NCBI GenBank assembly: GCA_040394475.1
Contig: JBEBSD010000112.1
Coordinates: 1-15,496 of the forward strand
Source: JBEBSD01 sp040394475
Lineage (GTDB): Bacteria; Bacteroidota; Bacteroidia; Cytophagales; Spirosomataceae
Direction: 5' to 3'
Length of the DNA stretch: 15,496 bases
Position 1 is the first letter of the stretch; every line of letters begins with the position of its first letter. Shown piece after piece: positions 1 through 7,043 of this stretch. Position numbers and translations under genes: made by a program. Below the pieces are notes generated by a model. The model did not search any database. It saw only the letters and a list, made by a program, of their open reading frames with translations, and had not been told where the DNA came from.

Positions 1-125
1 AAATAATCATTTTCAACCAAAATAACACTATTTCTAGTTTTGAGAGATGCCCTTATATAGAAGTCGCCCATGCCGACATCCGGAACCCAGCCCCACACTT
101 GCAATTGTAGCCCGTCCAGTCCGCC

Positions 126-154
126 AAAAGTCCGAATCTGGTTCAGATTCGGAC
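126..154 (-). terminator. Rho-independent terminator of the Asp-box protein gene
   Basis: A perfect 11-bp inverted repeat (arms 130-140 and 144-154) closes a 3-nt loop. Read on the minus strand, it lies about 35 nt after the stop codon of the gene at 189-1202 and is followed by TTTT (126-129). This fits an intrinsic terminator, although the T tract is short. The rest of 1-188 shows no gene. Confidence 0.5.
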
Positions 155-188
155 CCAGGAAAAAGGAACGAGAAGCTAACCTGAAGGT

Positions 189-1202
189 TCAACATCCTCC
201 ATTTATTGGCAAGGCATAGATCGCGTTGCCTGAAACAACCAAATTGAAGACCTTATTTTCTATAGAAGGGAGTAACAGTTTCCATGTTTTCCCCTTGTCT
301 GCTGACCTGAATATGCCGATAGGGTGACCACAAAAGAAATATTCATCCACCTGAACAATGGAGGCAATGGAAAGGGCAACCATAAGGCCGGCATCAATAG
401 GCTGCCAGGTTTCGCCGCCGTCGTAGGACGTTCGCACTCTTCTGGTCATCAACTTTGTACTGTACGTGATAGCAGCGAATCCGTCTTTGATACGTTCTAG
501 GGCGATGCCGGCACCGCCCTCACTAATCACCGAATCCCAGGTGTCGCCATCATCGGTCGACCTTACTATCCCTCCCTGGCTGGTGGCCAGCAACACACCG
601 TTTGACTCTACCAATTTCGTTACCCAGCCTCCGGTATGGACTTGCTTCCAGGTTTTTCCGTTATTGGCGGACTTAAAAAGACCGTTTTCGCAGCCGATGA
701 GAACGGCGCCTCCGGCCGTTTCAAAAAGGGTGCTTACCTCTTTTACCGGACAATTTTTGTAGATGGGCGACCATACATTGGTTCCGTTTGTTTTTTGTAG
801 AAACTGGCCCTCCCAATTGTATGCAACTATCCCGGTCTTACCAGGCGCAATGCCGCTATGTTTCTCAGGGAAGATCTCTTTTTCCCAAAATGGAGCTGCG
901 GAATTTGGTTTACTTTGATATACCTCATTTCCGGCACGCAGATAGATGCCACTATCACTTGCAAAGAAACCATCTCTCCGGATACCATCTCCCGGCAAAT
1001 TTTCGGGCAGCCCTTCACTGATGTCCTGCCATGTTTGTCCCCCATCTGCGGATTTAAAAATAATGTTTGCAGCTCCTGCCCTATCTCTTTTGAGGGTTGG
1101 CTTACTATCCGGGACTCCGGACGACCTGGGGAGTTCCAATGCCTGATCAAAGGCAAATGCGAGTTGAAAAAGGAGCAAAAAAGCAAGGTTATGGATTTTC
1201 AT
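189..1202 (-). CDS. Secreted Asp-box (BNR/sialidase-like) beta-propeller protein
   Basis: A 337-residue protein with a hydrophobic N-terminal signal peptide (about residues 4-18). Five Asp-box motifs of the form S-x-D/N-x-G-x-T-W are visible, starting at residues 51, 178, 215, 259 and 300. Asp-boxes mark beta-propeller blades in sialidases, photosystem-II-assembly/YCF48-like proteins and VPS10-type proteins. The Arg triad and Asp/Tyr-Glu residues of a true sialidase are not recognisable, so this is better read as a non-enzymatic, secreted or periplasmic WD40/YVTN-like protein. The gap between the first and second Asp-box suggests one or two degenerate blades. It ends in a short tail (NGGC) without a T9SS sorting domain. 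It is divergent from the membrane-bound regulator at 1315-2346, with 112 bp between them, so shared control is possible. The family call is firm; the function is unknown. Confidence 0.8.
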   Translation of the reverse strand: MKIHNLAFLLLFQLAFAFDQALELPRSSGVPDSKPTLKRDRAGAANIIFKSADGGQTWQDISEGLPENLPGDGIRRDGFFASDSGIYLRAGNEVYQSKPNSAAPFWEKEIFPEKHSGIAPGKTGIVAYNWEGQFLQKTNGTNVWSPIYKNCPVKEVSTLFETAGGAVLIGCENGLFKSANNGKTWKQVHTGGWVTKLVESNGVLLATSQGGIVRSTDDGDTWDSVISEGGAGIALERIKDGFAAITYSTKLMTRRVRTSYDGGETWQPIDAGLMVALSIASIVQVDEYFFCGHPIGIFRSADKGKTWKLLLPSIENKVFNLVVSGNAIYALPINGGC

Positions 1203-1210
1203 GACTAAAA

Positions 1211-1240
1211 TTGGTTTGGTGAACTAATCGCGTAAAATTG
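1211..1240 (+). promoter_or_regulatory. Candidate Bacteroidota promoter of the winged-helix regulator
   Basis: TTG (1211-1213), a 19-bp spacer, then TAAAATTG (1233-1240), which matches the Bacteroidota -7 consensus TAnnTTTG in all but one defined position. A start of transcription near 1247 would leave a leader of about 68 nt before the ATG at 1315. The match is by eye only. Confidence 0.35.
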
Positions 1241-1257
1241 TTTTAACTTCGCATATC

Positions 1258-1265
1258 CAAATGTA
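1258..1265 (-). promoter_or_regulatory. Candidate -7 element for the Asp-box protein gene
   Basis: Read on the minus strand this is TACATTTG, a full match to the Bacteroidota -7 consensus TAnnTTTG, 56 nt before the start codon at 1202. No convincing -33 TTG lies at the usual distance, so support is partial. It overlaps the leader of the divergent regulator gene. Confidence 0.3.
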
Positions 1266-1314
1266 GGCACCCACGTTGCCGCTTCTTGTAAATCACTTGT
1301 AAAAAGAAATGTAA

Positions 1315-2346
1315 ATGCGTGTAAATTCTGCTCTTACTGGCTTTTTTACTAACCGGTTGGTGGTGGGGTCCGGCATTGCCATGGTGATGCTTGCTACTTT
1401 TTTTATCGCCTCGTCTTTCACGGAACATTCCGACCGCGACTTGCGGGCGAAGCAAGTGAACCTCATTATCCGTCAAACCGGTCATCGGTTGCTGCTGCAG
1501 GCGGGAGACTCAACCTCACGTGTATTACCCGTTACCGAGGTTAAAGAGGGCACGTTTTTGCTCAGGTTCGAAAATGAATTCGTTTTTAACCACGACTCGC
1601 TCATCGTGCTGTCACAGGACTTACTTCCCATGACGCAGTTCCCTTCCGGTTACACCGTTACCGTACATGATTGCATGAAAGACGGCATCGTCTATGGTTT
1701 CCAGGTAAATAATACCTCGCCAGACATCCTGGCTTGCAGCGGCAGAAGTCAGCCCCCGGGTTGTTATACGATCGAATTTGCCTTTCCGGATTTTTATGAA
1801 AATGGAAAACAGAAGAAAGCTGGCATCGGCCCGGCGACGGAATCAGCTAAAGCGGATCCTCTGACAGTCAATCCAAAACCTGAGGAATTCAAAACGACCA
1901 CCTATGACGATCCGTTAATCAATATGGTTTATGGCGGCATTCTCGTGTTGCTGGGTGTGATCTTGTTGATCGGGCGTTTTGGGGAAACGTTAAAAACGGT
2001 GCCCGGGCAGGGTCAAAACCGCGCGCTAATAGATGAATCTGTGCGGGAATTGGCTGCGCTCGGAAAATTTTTATTTAATGTGAAAGGGCAGCGCTTGCTT
2101 TTGGGAAGCGAGGTGATTAGTCTCACAGATAAAGAATGCAAGGTGTTGGAATTGCTCCACAAAAATTTCGGTGAACTGATCCCCCGCGAAACGCTGATGC
2201 AGGAAGTCTGGATCAACGAAGGGGTCTTCACCGGTCGCAGCCTGGACATGTTTGTATCGAAACTTCGAAAGAAATTAAGCCATGATCCTGAGCTGAGAAT
2301 AACGAATGTTCATGGGAAGGGATATAAGCTGGAAATACCTGAATGA
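1315..2346 (+). CDS. Membrane-tethered transcription regulator with C-terminal OmpR/PhoB-type winged helix
   Basis: A 343-residue protein. Residues 14-35 form a first membrane segment, about 36-201 an extracytoplasmic domain with cysteines at 120, 141 and 150, and about 203-220 a second membrane segment. Residues about 250-341 form a PhoB/OmpR-type winged-helix domain, recognisable from L-T-x-K-E at 270-274, the R-E-x-L stretch at 291-294, V-W at 298-299, the recognition-helix region R-S-L-D-M-F-V-S-K-L-R-K-K-L, and the wing ending G-K-G-Y. There is no receiver domain. This architecture implies a one-component regulator that senses outside the membrane and binds DNA inside. It differs from ToxR/CadC, where the DNA-binding domain is N-terminal. 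The target is unknown; the divergent Asp-box gene is the obvious candidate. The ATG at 1315 gives a complete first membrane segment and was accepted as start. Confidence 0.8.
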   Translation: MRVNSALTGFFTNRLVVGSGIAMVMLATFFIASSFTEHSDRDLRAKQVNLIIRQTGHRLLLQAGDSTSRVLPVTEVKEGTFLLRFENEFVFNHDSLIVLSQDLLPMTQFPSGYTVTVHDCMKDGIVYGFQVNNTSPDILACSGRSQPPGCYTIEFAFPDFYENGKQKKAGIGPATESAKADPLTVNPKPEEFKTTTYDDPLINMVYGGILVLLGVILLIGRFGETLKTVPGQGQNRALIDESVRELAALGKFLFNVKGQRLLLGSEVISLTDKECKVLELLHKNFGELIPRETLMQEVWINEGVFTGRSLDMFVSKLRKKLSHDPELRITNVHGKGYKLEIPE

Positions 2347-2390
2347 CAGCTTATTTAAGAACCAATGATATCGTTCTTAAATAAGCTGTC
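2345..2390. terminator. 18-bp perfect inverted repeat closing the regulator gene
   Basis: Arms 2345-2362 and 2373-2390 are perfect reverse complements of 18 bp, with a 10-nt loop (2363-2372). The left arm begins inside the regulator's TGA stop codon. The right arm contains the stop codon that ends the truncated sorting-domain fragment on the other strand. The stem is A/T-rich and no T tract follows on either strand, so termination efficiency is uncertain. It probably acts as a bidirectional terminator or mRNA 3' end, or is the scar of an inverted duplication. Confidence 0.5.
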
Positions 2391-2753
2391 CTGAAACGGT
2401 ATAAATCTGGCACTTACTCCCCATAGCGACTTTCACGATCGTTACCTTTTCGCGGGCCGGATTGGGATAGAGGTGTACCGCGATTACGTCGCAGCGGGAC
2501 ATCAGGCTCACGACATGGCTGTAGGCAAATGTTCCGTCCGGGTCTGCCATTTTCAGGCGGTAATACATGGGTGATGCCGGTACAGCGTGTGAGGCAGATA
2601 CGTTCCGATACTTGTCAGGCTGTTCAGTCCGTTGAGCGAAGTAAGGAGCGGATTATTTCTTATCACTAAATATCCCGTAAGGTTGGTAATAGTTGCCAAA
2701 GGCCCAAAGTCGGTAATGTTGGAGGTGGAGGCTATCAGTATTTTCGTACGATC
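2377..2753 (-). pseudogene. Decayed T9SS cargo protein: receptor-L/leucine-rich fragment plus truncated Por sorting domain
   Basis: Two adjacent minus-strand reading frames together resemble one secreted protein. The upstream frame (2555-2753, ending in a stop at 2553-2555) reads like a bacterial leucine-rich/receptor-L repeat, with N-N-P-L-L-T-S-L-N-G-L-N followed by L-T-S-I-G. The downstream frame (2377 to about 2620) carries the strand pattern typical just before a T9SS sorting domain (Y-Y-R-L-K...D-P-D-G...Y-S), then the domain core L-Y-P-N-P-A and S-G-Q-L. The domain stops after S-G-Q-L-I, so its C-terminal half is missing. A frame change and a truncation, with no signal peptide, mark it as a remnant. 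It implies the host lineage has or had type IX secretion. Confidence 0.65.
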
Positions 2754-2796
2754 CTAAAGGTAGTTGATCGATTTTTTTTATGTAGGAATAGTGTGT

Positions 2797-3141
2797 TTAC
2801 CTCTCATTCTCCATTTCCTCGCGGATGCGGGCCACGTACTCGGGAGTGACTTCCTGTACCTCACAGATATCCACATCCGAAAAACCCTTCCGGATCATAT
2901 TGCGGACGGCTTTTGCTGTCTTTTCCTCACGCCCCTTCCTTTCTCCTCTGATGAACCAGGGATCTCTTTCTTCTTTAAAAAAACTGGCTACTGTTTCCAT
3001 TGCTTTATCGAATTGGACAACTAAGTTACGTAATTGGACGATCACCCGCAACTGCTGCAGGTAAAAGTGTGGCGGCTGCCCGTCAGTGAAACTAAAACTC
3101 CGTACCAATGTTTTGATATTCTGATACCCTATGAAATCAGA
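2797..3141 (-). pseudogene. C-terminal remnant of an Rpn-family (PD-(D/E)XK) nuclease/putative transposase
   Basis: An open frame of about 114 codons from just after a stop at 3142-3144, with no convincing start (only a TTG at 3106-3108). The pattern Q-L-R-x-L-V-V-Q-F-D-K-A-M, then S-F-F-K-E-E-R-D-P, then G-E-R-K-G-R-E and a final helix-turn-helix-like tail (K-G-F-S-D-V-D-I...V-T-P-E-Y-V) is typical of the C-terminal third of Rpn/YhgA-like recombination-promoting nucleases in Bacteroidota. The N-terminal nuclease core is absent from the window, so the product should be inactive. It lies in a decayed zone between the sorting-domain remnant and the VOC gene. Confidence 0.6.
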
Positions 3142-3220
3142 CTATCATCTTATGTATCAATTCTGCAACGCTGATGATTGAAAATTGACCTCTTCCGAGT
3201 ACTGATTGTGGACATTCTTA

Positions 3221-3328
3221 CATTCGCCCCAATTTCAACTCATCCGGGAACACTGGCAGCGGCACCAGGGGTTCAGTTCCCCCAACCCGTCCGCCTCTCC
3301 AAATTCCTGGTTTCGCCTTGCTATTAGT
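3221..3328 (-). other. Short unidentified coding-like tail downstream of the VOC gene
   Basis: A 36-codon open frame without a start (stop at 3218-3220), overlapping the last codon of the VOC gene in another frame. Its last residues (V-F-P-D-E-L-K-L-G-R-M) look protein-like rather than random. I do not recognise the family. It may be another gene remnant in the decayed zone, or chance. Nothing else was seen between 3142 and 3323. Confidence 0.15.
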
Positions 3329-3692
3329 CTATGGCTTCCCACAATTGAACTTTGTTTCCTTCCGCGTCAAGAATATGAACAAATTTACCGTAGTCGTAGG
3401 TTTCGATTTTATCCGCGATGGTCACGCCTTCCTTTTTTAACTCTTCAACAAGTGCTTCCAGGTTCTCAACCCGATAATTTAGCATAAAGTCCTTTTCAAA
3501 GTAATTGGACGTTTCGGGAAACGGTGTCCATTGCGTTTGCGCTTTTGTCGTACTGTCCGGACTTTCATACCATTCAAAAGTTGCGCCGTATGGATTTGTT
3601 TCCAATCCAAGATGCTTTTGATACCATTCTGTCATTGTTTTCGGGTCTTTGCATTTGAAAAAAACGCCCCCGATGCCTGTTACTTTTTTCAT
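3324..3692 (-). CDS. VOC-family (glyoxalase/bleomycin-resistance fold) protein
   Basis: The product is 122 residues from the ATG at 3690-3692. Two beta-alpha-beta-beta-beta modules typical of the vicinal oxygen chelate fold are visible: G-G-V-F-F-K-C-K-D-P...W-Y-Q-K-H-L-G-L near the N-terminus, and F-M-L-N-Y-R-V-E-N-L-E-A-L-V...G-V-T-I...F-V-H-I-L-D-A-E-G-N-K-V-Q-L-W-E at the C-terminus, with the usual terminal Glu. Substrate cannot be told; VOC proteins include lyases, dioxygenases and antibiotic-binding proteins. The frame stays open to an ATG at 3788, which would add 32 residues with a hydrophobic stretch. I prefer the internal start because single-domain VOC proteins begin right at this strand and because a promoter-like element lies inside the extension. 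The gene stands alone. Confidence 0.75.
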   Translation of the reverse strand: MKKVTGIGGVFFKCKDPKTMTEWYQKHLGLETNPYGATFEWYESPDSTTKAQTQWTPFPETSNYFEKDFMLNYRVENLEALVEELKKEGVTIADKIETYDYGKFVHILDAEGNKVQLWEAID

Positions 3693-3761
3693 TTTGCGAT
3701 TGTTAGTAGTTGCCGTAATTGATCTAAATGCGAAACCAGGATAAAAAGTTGTTGCAAGTGC

Positions 3762-3769
3762 CAAAGTTA
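3762..3769 (-). promoter_or_regulatory. Candidate -7 element of the VOC gene
   Basis: Read on the minus strand this is TAACTTTG, a full match to TAnnTTTG, 70 nt before the preferred start at 3692. If used, transcription would begin inside the longer frame and rule out the ATG at 3788. No clear -33 TTG is at the right distance. Confidence 0.25.
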
Positions 3770-3810
3770 TAAAAACTATCTTTTCCATTTCAGTCGGGTT
3801 ATTATCAACG

Positions 3811-3899
3811 GCCGGTCGTTACACATACTGCCAACTCGTTTATAGAGGAATTTCCGGCTCCGTTACACTTCGGTGTATCGACCGGCAAAAAATGGCAGT
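3811..3899. repeat. Structured intergenic element with competing inverted repeats
   Basis: Arms 3811-3824 and 3873-3886 are reverse complements at 13 of 14 positions, 48 nt apart. Inside, 3864-3868 (TACAC) and 3873-3877 (GTGTA) close a TTCG tetraloop on the plus strand. That small hairpin uses the same GTGTA as the long one, so the two cannot form together. A further 7-bp pair (3827-3833 with 3893-3899) crosses the first in pseudoknot order. It lies between the divergent VOC and phosphodiesterase genes. No T tract follows either strand's structure, so it is not a plain terminator. Function unknown: an RNA leader, an operator or the relic of a small mobile element are all possible. Confidence 0.55.
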
Positions 3900-4011
3900 T
3901 GCATAAATTGGTAACAAAGACCAGGACAGTTAAAGGTACGGGTTACCCTACTTTTATAGCCGGGAAGGCTGGTTATGCCTGCCCGTATCTAACATCGAAC
4001 TCTGAGTCCTT

Positions 4012-4869
4012 ATGAACTACCCCGGCCCGAAAACATCGGTTGTATCGCCCGCCTTCTATCTATTTTTCCTGTCGGCGCTCTGTGCCGTCGCACCCGCGCA
4101 CCTCTTCGCCCAGGACAGAGCAGTGCAGCTGTTTGCCCACCGCGGCGGAGCGCACGAGCAGGATGAGAATACCCTGCAGGCATTTGAAAACAGCTACGAA
4201 AAAGGCCTGAGAGGATTTGAAACCGATGTACGCCTGACCAGCGACGGCGTCCTGGTCATCATGCACGACGCCTCCCTCGACAGGACCACCACCGGAACGG
4301 GGATCGTGGAAGAAATGACTGCGGCCCGGATACGGGAAGTCCGGACCAAAAAGGGCAACCCGGTGCCCTTCCTCGACGGGCTGCTGCAGTTCCTCAACAG
4401 CAAGCCCGGACTGTATGTCGAATTTGAAATGAAAACCAACCCTAACGCCTATCCGCAGGCGCTGCTGGAAAAATACTGCGACCTGCTGTATCAGGCCGTG
4501 ATGGAAAACAAGCCCCGGGAATCGACCTACCTGCTCACGTCTTTTGACAAAAGGCCGCTGCAATACCTCCAATCGAAATACCCGGATGCCGACCTGCTCT
4601 TTATCACGTCATCTCCGCTTACAAAAGAAGTCATTCAGCAAACGCTTGACCTGGGTGTCAGGAGAGTGGGCTGCAACCTGGGTGGGACAAGCCGCACACT
4701 GGCAAAAGAAGCACAGGCTGCCGGCATCCGCGTCAGTTGCTGGCCGGGCCATACGGTAGAGGATTTTCTCCTGGGCCTCTACCTGGGCTGCGATTACCTT
4801 TGCTCCGATGTGCCGGAACGGGTATTGTCCTTTATACGCGGCAACATGCCCTGGGTTAACATAAAATGA
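4012..4869 (+). CDS. Secreted glycerophosphodiester phosphodiesterase family protein
   Basis: A 285-residue protein with an N-terminal hydrophobic segment (about 14-33, ending A-Q), so probably exported. The GDPD TIM-barrel signatures are intact: H43-R44-G-G, E52-N53-T54, F69-E70-T71-D72-V73 and H85-D86, followed by L-D-R-T-T, then E-x-K and the closing S-D-x-P. These include the general acid-base histidines and the metal-binding Glu/Asp residues. The family hydrolyses glycerophosphodiesters to sn-glycerol-3-phosphate and an alcohol in the periplasm; some Bacteroidota members act on other phosphodiesters. Length is normal for the single-domain form. The gene converges with the LVIVD-protein gene, so it is not part of that operon, and no partner gene is next to it. 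Confidence 0.87.
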   Translation: MNYPGPKTSVVSPAFYLFFLSALCAVAPAHLFAQDRAVQLFAHRGGAHEQDENTLQAFENSYEKGLRGFETDVRLTSDGVLVIMHDASLDRTTTGTGIVEEMTAARIREVRTKKGNPVPFLDGLLQFLNSKPGLYVEFEMKTNPNAYPQALLEKYCDLLYQAVMENKPRESTYLLTSFDKRPLQYLQSKYPDADLLFITSSPLTKEVIQQTLDLGVRRVGCNLGGTSRTLAKEAQAAGIRVSCWPGHTVEDFLLGLYLGCDYLCSDVPERVLSFIRGNMPWVNIK

Positions 4870-4886
4870 CCACTCTCCTTGATCCG

Positions 4887-4911
4887 GGCGCCCTCAGAAT
4901 ACAGGGGCGCC
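4887..4911. terminator. GC-rich hairpin between convergent genes
   Basis: GGCGCC arms (4887-4892 and 4906-4911) extend inward by CT/AG with one bulged base, leaving an 8-nt loop. The hairpin covers the last codons and stop of the LVIVD gene and lies 17 nt after the stop of the phosphodiesterase gene. Only a weak T-rich run follows on the plus strand and none on the minus strand. Probably a shared transcription end, but not a textbook terminator. Confidence 0.35.
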
Positions 4912-6957
4912 GTTGTGTTTATTGAAAAGCTGTAATCCGCCGTAACCTGCCGGAACAATCACCATATCCCGGTATTCCAGGGCATATCCCGGATGACCTT
5001 TTGTTTGCTTTTTCCACAGCAATCTGGGGTGGTTCAAATCCGAGATGTCTACGGCGCTTACTTCACCCTCTCTCCTGTCTGTGATGTAGAGGGTTGAATT
5101 AAAGCGGGTCGGTTTTCCGTTCAACGGCGCGGAGCTGTTGACAAGGCGCCTTTGGATAAGCGTGTCTGCCTTGTTGTGCGTTTGCCTGATGAGCAACCCA
5201 TCCTGGTAAGTGGCTATTAATCCGTTGTCTGAAAATGTGAAGCCGTTGATGGGACCCAGAGACGAGTTCGATGCGCCAAGCGGAAGAAGTTCCTTTTGTT
5301 TGTTGGGTTTTTCCTGAATGGATGAAATATTGTAGCTGTAGCAATCTCCTAACCATTGAGAGCCGATTGTACCCGATGGATCCGGCTGTTTCGTGATCGG
5401 AAACCGGTACATTAACCCCTGGTTTCTGTCAGTGAAAATGCGCTTGATTTCATATGGATTTGACAGGTCAGTAATGTCCAGTGTAATTCCTCCGACGTGC
5501 AATGCCGCTCTTTGGGATTTCTTGTCGATGACGACCTGATACACCCCTCCCTCCGGCGGCAGATAACGGCTAATGAGTTTCGGATTATCTTCGCTATTAA
5601 GTTCCCAGACAGACAATCCTCCTTTACCTTCCGCGACGAAAATTTTTCCGTTTTCTATCTGTACATCGTAAACCGGTGATGCTGTTTTGATCAGTTGCCT
5701 GCCCGTTATAGTGGGGTATAATGTTACCTGATGTACACCCCCGGAGCCCGCGGCCAGGTATACAGATGCTGTCAGGCTGTCCAGGCTCAGGGAATATATC
5801 TGAGTCCCTGTGTCGTAAGCGGAATGACTTTTGTCATTGAGAATAGTTGTTTTGGAAACGACATTCATCTTCTCAGGATCCAAAGCAGCAGCTTCCGGCA
5901 GGTAGGAGGCATCGACCACATGCAGCCCCGTGTTTCCGGCAATGTACAGGGTCCGTATGCCAACCGCGAAACCGTTTACCGGATCATTTATTTTTTCCTC
6001 TCTCCATACTGTTTCGGGCAATTTAACATAGCCCCTGAACTGCGGATTGTCCGGATCACTGGCATTGACAACGAACAAACCTGCTTTGGTATCCCCGACA
6101 AATACATAGTTGCCGACCGCTTGTACATCCCACCAATCCGGACTGCGCATATAATAGCTGGGGAATTTCAATTTCGAGCGCCTTTTGGGCGTTTCCGGAT
6201 TGGTAATGTCGATAATTTCCAACCCATGTCCGGCGCCCCAGGCCGGGTCGTCCGGCGTTTTTTCTATCATATCCGTGCCGTGATGCCCTGTAGCTACGAA
6301 GCATAGATCACCCCGGACGAATACCCCGTCACCATAGCCCTCCAACTGGAAGTCCGAGACTTTTTTGGGGGTTCCAGGCTGAGCGATATCGAATATAACG
6401 AGCTTTCCTGTTGCCCAATCACCTACAAAAACATGTTTCTTATGGATGAATAACGATTGCGCTTCACCGGTCAATGCGGAAGAAATGTGCCTAGGTTGCC
6501 TGGGATTTGAGATATCAAGCAATTCTATTCCATAAATCCTGTTGGCTATCGCACCAATTGTTCCGGACAGGTGGATGCCGGTAGCCAACTCAACGGAATC
6601 GTAGTGAGCTGCTACCGTCATATTTCGAACATCACTTATATCAATTACAAACATCCCGTCTTCCCTGGACGTGATGTAGGCATATCCATCCTGGATTTCC
6701 ATCTGGCGCACGTTCCCCAGGTTGCCAATACTGTCAATCACAATGGGATTCCCGGGCTCTTTTATATCGAATACATAAAGAGTCCGGTGCCCGATCACAA
6801 AAAGCCTGTCTTTGTGAATAGCGGCGTCGATACATGGCCCGATATTCAGGCTTTTTAAAATGGCCATTTCTTCTCCATAGTCCGAATAGTCAAAATCCTG
6901 TGTGTATGCCGGTAACGAATTGAAAACTAATACGAAGAATATCCAGACTGCTTTCAT
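4894..6957 (-). CDS. Secreted LVIVD-repeat beta-propeller protein of the SusCD locus
   Basis: A 687-residue protein counted from the ATG at 6955-6957, chosen because it gives a clean signal peptide (hydrophobic 4-18, cleavage after A-Y-T-Q). An upstream ATG at 7006-7008 would put 17 polar residues before it. The chain is built of about a dozen repeats of roughly 40-45 residues, each with a strand ending G-L-x-V/I-x-D-I/A-S-x-P-x-x-P. Examples begin near residues 58, 101, 143, 184, 245, 293, 344, 447, 490 and 631. This is the LVIVD repeat, which folds as beta-propeller blades, here enough for about two propellers. No catalytic residues, lipobox or T9SS tail are seen. It follows SusD by 86 nt on the same strand, in the place where SusE/F-like surface glycan-binding proteins often lie, so glycan binding is a reasonable guess only. 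A weak promoter-like pair (TTTG at 7017-7020, TATCGTTT at 6989-6996) could give it separate transcription. Confidence 0.82.
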   Translation of the reverse strand: MKAVWIFFVLVFNSLPAYTQDFDYSDYGEEMAILKSLNIGPCIDAAIHKDRLFVIGHRTLYVFDIKEPGNPIVIDSIGNLGNVRQMEIQDGYAYITSREDGMFVIDISDVRNMTVAAHYDSVELATGIHLSGTIGAIANRIYGIELLDISNPRQPRHISSALTGEAQSLFIHKKHVFVGDWATGKLVIFDIAQPGTPKKVSDFQLEGYGDGVFVRGDLCFVATGHHGTDMIEKTPDDPAWGAGHGLEIIDITNPETPKRRSKLKFPSYYMRSPDWWDVQAVGNYVFVGDTKAGLFVVNASDPDNPQFRGYVKLPETVWREEKINDPVNGFAVGIRTLYIAGNTGLHVVDASYLPEAAALDPEKMNVVSKTTILNDKSHSAYDTGTQIYSLSLDSLTASVYLAAGSGGVHQVTLYPTITGRQLIKTASPVYDVQIENGKIFVAEGKGGLSVWELNSEDNPKLISRYLPPEGGVYQVVIDKKSQRAALHVGGITLDITDLSNPYEIKRIFTDRNQGLMYRFPITKQPDPSGTIGSQWLGDCYSYNISSIQEKPNKQKELLPLGASNSSLGPINGFTFSDNGLIATYQDGLLIRQTHNKADTLIQRRLVNSSAPLNGKPTRFNSTLYITDRREGEVSAVDISDLNHPRLLWKKQTKGHPGYALEYRDMVIVPAGYGGLQLFNKHNGAPVF

Positions 6958-7043
6958 TTTTATCCTATTTTCCCTATAAACTATTGTAAAACGATACCTG
7001 TTACCCACCCATCAATCAAAGCCGCTGCAGATCATGGCGTGTC

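Noticed and set aside
189..1202. Assignment of the Asp-box protein as a sialidase.
   Set aside because: Asp-boxes alone mark the fold; the catalytic Arg triad and nucleophilic Tyr/Glu pair could not be identified.
2764..3064. Two plus-strand frames of 86 and 79 codons across the Rpn remnant.
   Set aside because: The minus-strand translation matches an Rpn C-terminus, while the plus translations are cysteine- and leucine-rich without a recognisable pattern.
3206..3487. A 93-codon plus-strand frame overlapping the 3' end of the VOC gene.
   Set aside because: About half of it is antisense to well-conserved VOC codons, and the rest shows no motif.
3811..3899. Possible integron attC site or insertion-sequence end next to the VOC gene, a common cassette cargo.
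   Set aside because: The core motifs RYYYAAC and GTTRRRY could not be matched, and no second comparable site was found on the other side of the VOC gene.
4060..4572. A 170-codon minus-strand frame opposite the phosphodiesterase gene.
   Set aside because: The plus frame carries the complete GDPD catalytic motifs; the opposite frame has none.
5731..6306. A 191-codon plus-strand frame inside the LVIVD gene.
   Set aside because: The minus-strand frame shows regular propeller repeats across the same bases; the antisense translation shows no domain or signal peptide.
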